From contig CAVINP010000025.1 in NCBI GenBank assembly GCA_963643985.1, positions 1-22,466 on the forward strand: a DNA stretch of 22,466 bases. Reading direction: 5' to 3'. A program made the translations under genes and the position numbers. Positions 20,497 through 22,466 of the stretch are shown here, in pieces; positions within the stretch are counted from its first letter, which is position 1; each line of letters opens with the position of its first letter. Below the pieces are notes generated by a model. It worked only from the letters and a program-made list of their open reading frames with translations. It made no database searches and was not told where the DNA came from. The stretch comes from SFTH01 sp963643985 (GTDB taxonomy: Bacteria; Bacillota; Clostridia; Christensenellales; Aristaeellaceae).

Positions 20497-22466
20497 ATGA
20501 ATTTCAAGTCTTATTCCATGGAACTCGGCGGCAGACAGCTGACGCTTGAGTTCGGCAAGTATGCCGAGCAGGCCAGCGGCGCGTGCTTCGTCCGCTACGG
20601 CGATACCTGCGTGCTGGTGACCGCCACCGTCGCCGAAACGCCCCGTCCGGGCATCGACTTCTTCCCGCTGAGCGTGGACTTTGAAGAAAAGCTGTATTCC
20701 GTGGGCCACATTCCGGGTTCCTGGAACCGCCGCGAAGGCCGCCCCGCCGAGAAGGCCATACTGACCAGCCGCCTGATCGACCGTCCTCTGCGTCCGCTCT
20801 TCCCCAAGGGAATGCGCCATGACGTTGCCGTGGTCGCGACCGTCATGTCCGTGGATCAGGACAATATCCCCGACATCCCCGCGATGATCGGCGCGTCCGC
20901 TGCCCTGTCCATTTCCTGCATACCGTGGGCAGGTCCCATCGGCGCAGTGAACATCGGCTATGTGGACGGCGAGTACGTCGTCAACCCCACCGTTGCACAG
21001 CGCGAAGTTTCCCTGATGAACCTGACCGTGGCCGGCACCTCCGAGGCTGTGCTGATGGTCGAAGCCGGTGCAAAGGAAGTCTCTGAAGAGGTTATGCTGG
21101 GCGCTATCCTCTTTGCTCATGAGGAAATCAAGAAGATCGTTGCGCTGATTGACACCGTTAAGGCCGAGATCGGCGTTCCCAAGCGTGAGTTCCCGCTGCA
21201 GTTGCCGGGCGAGGATGTCAAGGCTGCCGTGCGCGAGTATGCCTATGACAAGGTTGCCTGGATGTTTGAGACCTTCGAACGCAGCGAGCGCAATGCCCGC
21301 GAGGCACAGGTCAAGGCCGAGGTGGCCGAGCACTTTGCCGAGCAGTTTGCAGGCCGCGAGCAGGAAGTCGGCGATGCGCTCTATGCTATCGAAAAGGAAA
21401 TTATGCGCCGCCACATCATCGACAACGGCGTGCGCCCCGACGGCCGCAAGCTGACCGAGATCCGACCCATCTGGTGCGAAGTCGGTGTGCTGCCCCGTCC
21501 GCACGGTTCCGGCGTGTTCACCCGCGGCCAGACACAGGTCATGACCGTGGCGACCCTGGCTCCGATGTCCGAGCAGCAGATCATCGACGGCATCGGCACG
21601 CAGGATCACAAGAGATACATGCATCACTACAATTTCCCGGGATATTCCACCGGCGAAGCCAAGCCCACCCGCAGCCCCGGCCGCCGCGAGATCGGTCACG
21701 GCGCTCTGGCCGAGCGTGCACTTGAGCCCATGATCCCCTCCGTGGAAGAGTTCCCCTACTGTCTGCGCCTGGTCTCCGAGGTCATGTCCTCCAACGGTTC
21801 CACCTCTCAGGCTTCCGTCTGCGGTTCCACCCTCGCACTGATGGACGCGGGCGTGCCGATCAAGCGCCCCGTGGCCGGCGTTGCCATGGGCCTGATCAAG
21901 GATGTTGAAAACACCGGCAAGGTGGCCGTTCTGACCGATATCCAGGGTCTGGAAGACTTCCTGGGCGACATGGACTTCAAGGTTGCCGGCACCACCAAGG
22001 GCATCACCGCCATCCAGATGGATATCAAGATCAAGGGCATCGACGAGGCCATTCTGCGTCAGGCACTGGCTCAGGCCTATGACGGCCGCCTGTTCATACT
22101 GGACAAGATGCTTGAGGTCATTCCCGCGCCGCGCACCGAGCTGAGCAAGTACGCGCCCAAGATCGTGTCCTTCATGATCAACCCCGAAAAGATCGGCGAA
22201 GTGGTCGGCCCGCGCGGCAAGACCATCAACAAGATCATCGAGGAGACCGGCGTGAAGATCGATATCGAAGACGACGGTAGCGTGTTCATCGCCACCGAGG
22301 ATGCCGCCGCAGCCAAGCGTGCACGCCGGATCATCGAGGGCATCGCCAAGGATCCCCAGGTGGGCGACTGCTTCGACGGCAAGGTCGTTCGCATCATGCC
22401 CTTCGGCGCGTTCATCGAGTATGCGCCCGGCAAGGACGGCATGCTGCACATCTCCAAGATGGCCAA
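20497..22466 (+). CDS. pnp: Polyribonucleotide nucleotidyltransferase (PNPase), 3' end beyond window
   Basis: 656 codons visible of about 700. The ATG at 20497 lies 8 nt after AAGGAGG; an in-frame ATG at 20491 is only 2 nt from it and less likely. It degrades RNA 3' to 5' with phosphate. The first RNase PH domain (1 to about 215) has SWNRREGRP and LIDRPLRPLFP; a helical linker follows; the second RNase PH domain (about 310-545) has FTRGQTQ, SSNGSTSQASVCGS and the catalytic acidic stretch DIQGLEDFLGDMDFK. A KH domain carries VGPRGKTINKI (near 570), and an S1 domain begins near 626 (VGDCFDGKVVRI). Forms a trimer and often joins RNA-degrading complexes. Confidence 0.97.
   Translation, partial: MNFKSYSMELGGRQLTLEFGKYAEQASGACFVRYGDTCVLVTATVAETPRPGIDFFPLSVDFEEKLYSVGHIPGSWNRREGRPAEKAILTSRLIDRPLRPLFPKGMRHDVAVVATVMSVDQDNIPDIPAMIGASAALSISCIPWAGPIGAVNIGYVDGEYVVNPTVAQREVSLMNLTVAGTSEAVLMVEAGAKEVSEEVMLGAILFAHEEIKKIVALIDTVKAEIGVPKREFPLQLPGEDVKAAVREYAYDKVAWMFETFERSERNAREAQVKAEVAEHFAEQFAGREQEVGDALYAIEKEIMRRHIIDNGVRPDGRKLTEIRPIWCEVGVLPRPHGSGVFTRGQTQVMTVATLAPMSEQQIIDGIGTQDHKRYMHHYNFPGYSTGEAKPTRSPGRREIGHGALAERALEPMIPSVEEFPYCLRLVSEVMSSNGSTSQASVCGSTLALMDAGVPIKRPVAGVAMGLIKDVENTGKVAVLTDIQGLEDFLGDMDFKVAGTTKGITAIQMDIKIKGIDEAILRQALAQAYDGRLFILDKMLEVIPAPRTELSKYAPKIVSFMINPEKIGEVVGPRGKTINKIIEETGVKIDIEDDGSVFIATEDAAAAKRARRIIEGIAKDPQVGDCFDGKVVRIMPFGAFIEYAPGKDGMLHISKMA

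Noticed and set aside
20197..22449. 750-residue open frame on the minus strand
   Set aside because: Antisense to rpsO and pnp; no recognisable domain, and pnp motifs run along the whole stretch on the plus strand.

Overview
This 22.5 kb window reads as a gene-dense chromosome segment of a moderately GC-rich, low-sporulation-signal Firmicute, most likely an uncultured gut clostridium (Oscillospirales/Christensenellales-like). The reasons are strong AGGAGG ribosome binding sites, sigma-A type -35/-10 boxes with 17-nt spacers, U-run terminators, a BspA-type leucine-rich-repeat surface protein, a K+-dependent membrane pyrophosphatase, and UPF0371 (DUF1846) and UPF0735 genes. This placement is inference; no rRNA or tRNA is present to fix it. 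Many long ORFs lie antisense to real genes because of codon bias, and I treated them as shadows.

Layout: (1) 1-1327, minus: a secreted repeat protein running off the left edge, preceded by a complete cobalamin riboswitch and a terminator/antiterminator. (2) 1375-4063: a DUF4132-like gene (minus) and a YjjG-type HAD phosphatase (plus), divergent. (3) 4067-8211: a KdpDE-like two-component pair with a shortened kinase (minus), divergent from a K+-dependent Na+/H+ pyrophosphatase (plus) with a strong terminator. (4) 8212-8610: no gene; two repeat-type sequences, one a 166-bp full-length palindrome with 18-bp terminal inverted repeats. (5) 8611-10070: a cysteine-cluster U32-like protein (minus) back to back with a NifX/NifB-type small protein carrying a His/Cys-rich tail (plus). 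(6) 10078-11661, minus: DUF1846 with a terminator hairpin in its short leader. (7) 11718-18136: a threonine/aspartate-family block, hom-lysC-asd on minus and thrC-thrB-ACT protein on plus, fired from two overlapping divergent promoters that share a dyad. (8) 18206-19763, minus: a tRNA-modification pair, TcdA-like then TtcA-like. (9) 19869-22466, plus: rpsO and pnp (pnp cut by the right edge).

How parts work together: lysC, asd, hom, thrB and thrC encode aspartate kinase, aspartate-semialdehyde dehydrogenase, homoserine dehydrogenase, homoserine kinase and threonine synthase, the whole route from aspartate to threonine. The last gene of the plus operon has an HTH-like segment plus an ACT domain, making it a candidate amino-acid-responsive regulator of the shared promoter. 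The B12 riboswitch suggests the left-hand surface protein is made when cobalamin is scarce. The pyrophosphatase and KdpDE-like pair, side by side without any kdpFABC, suggest a local K+/ion-energetics unit. No CRISPR array, phage or complete insertion sequence was seen.
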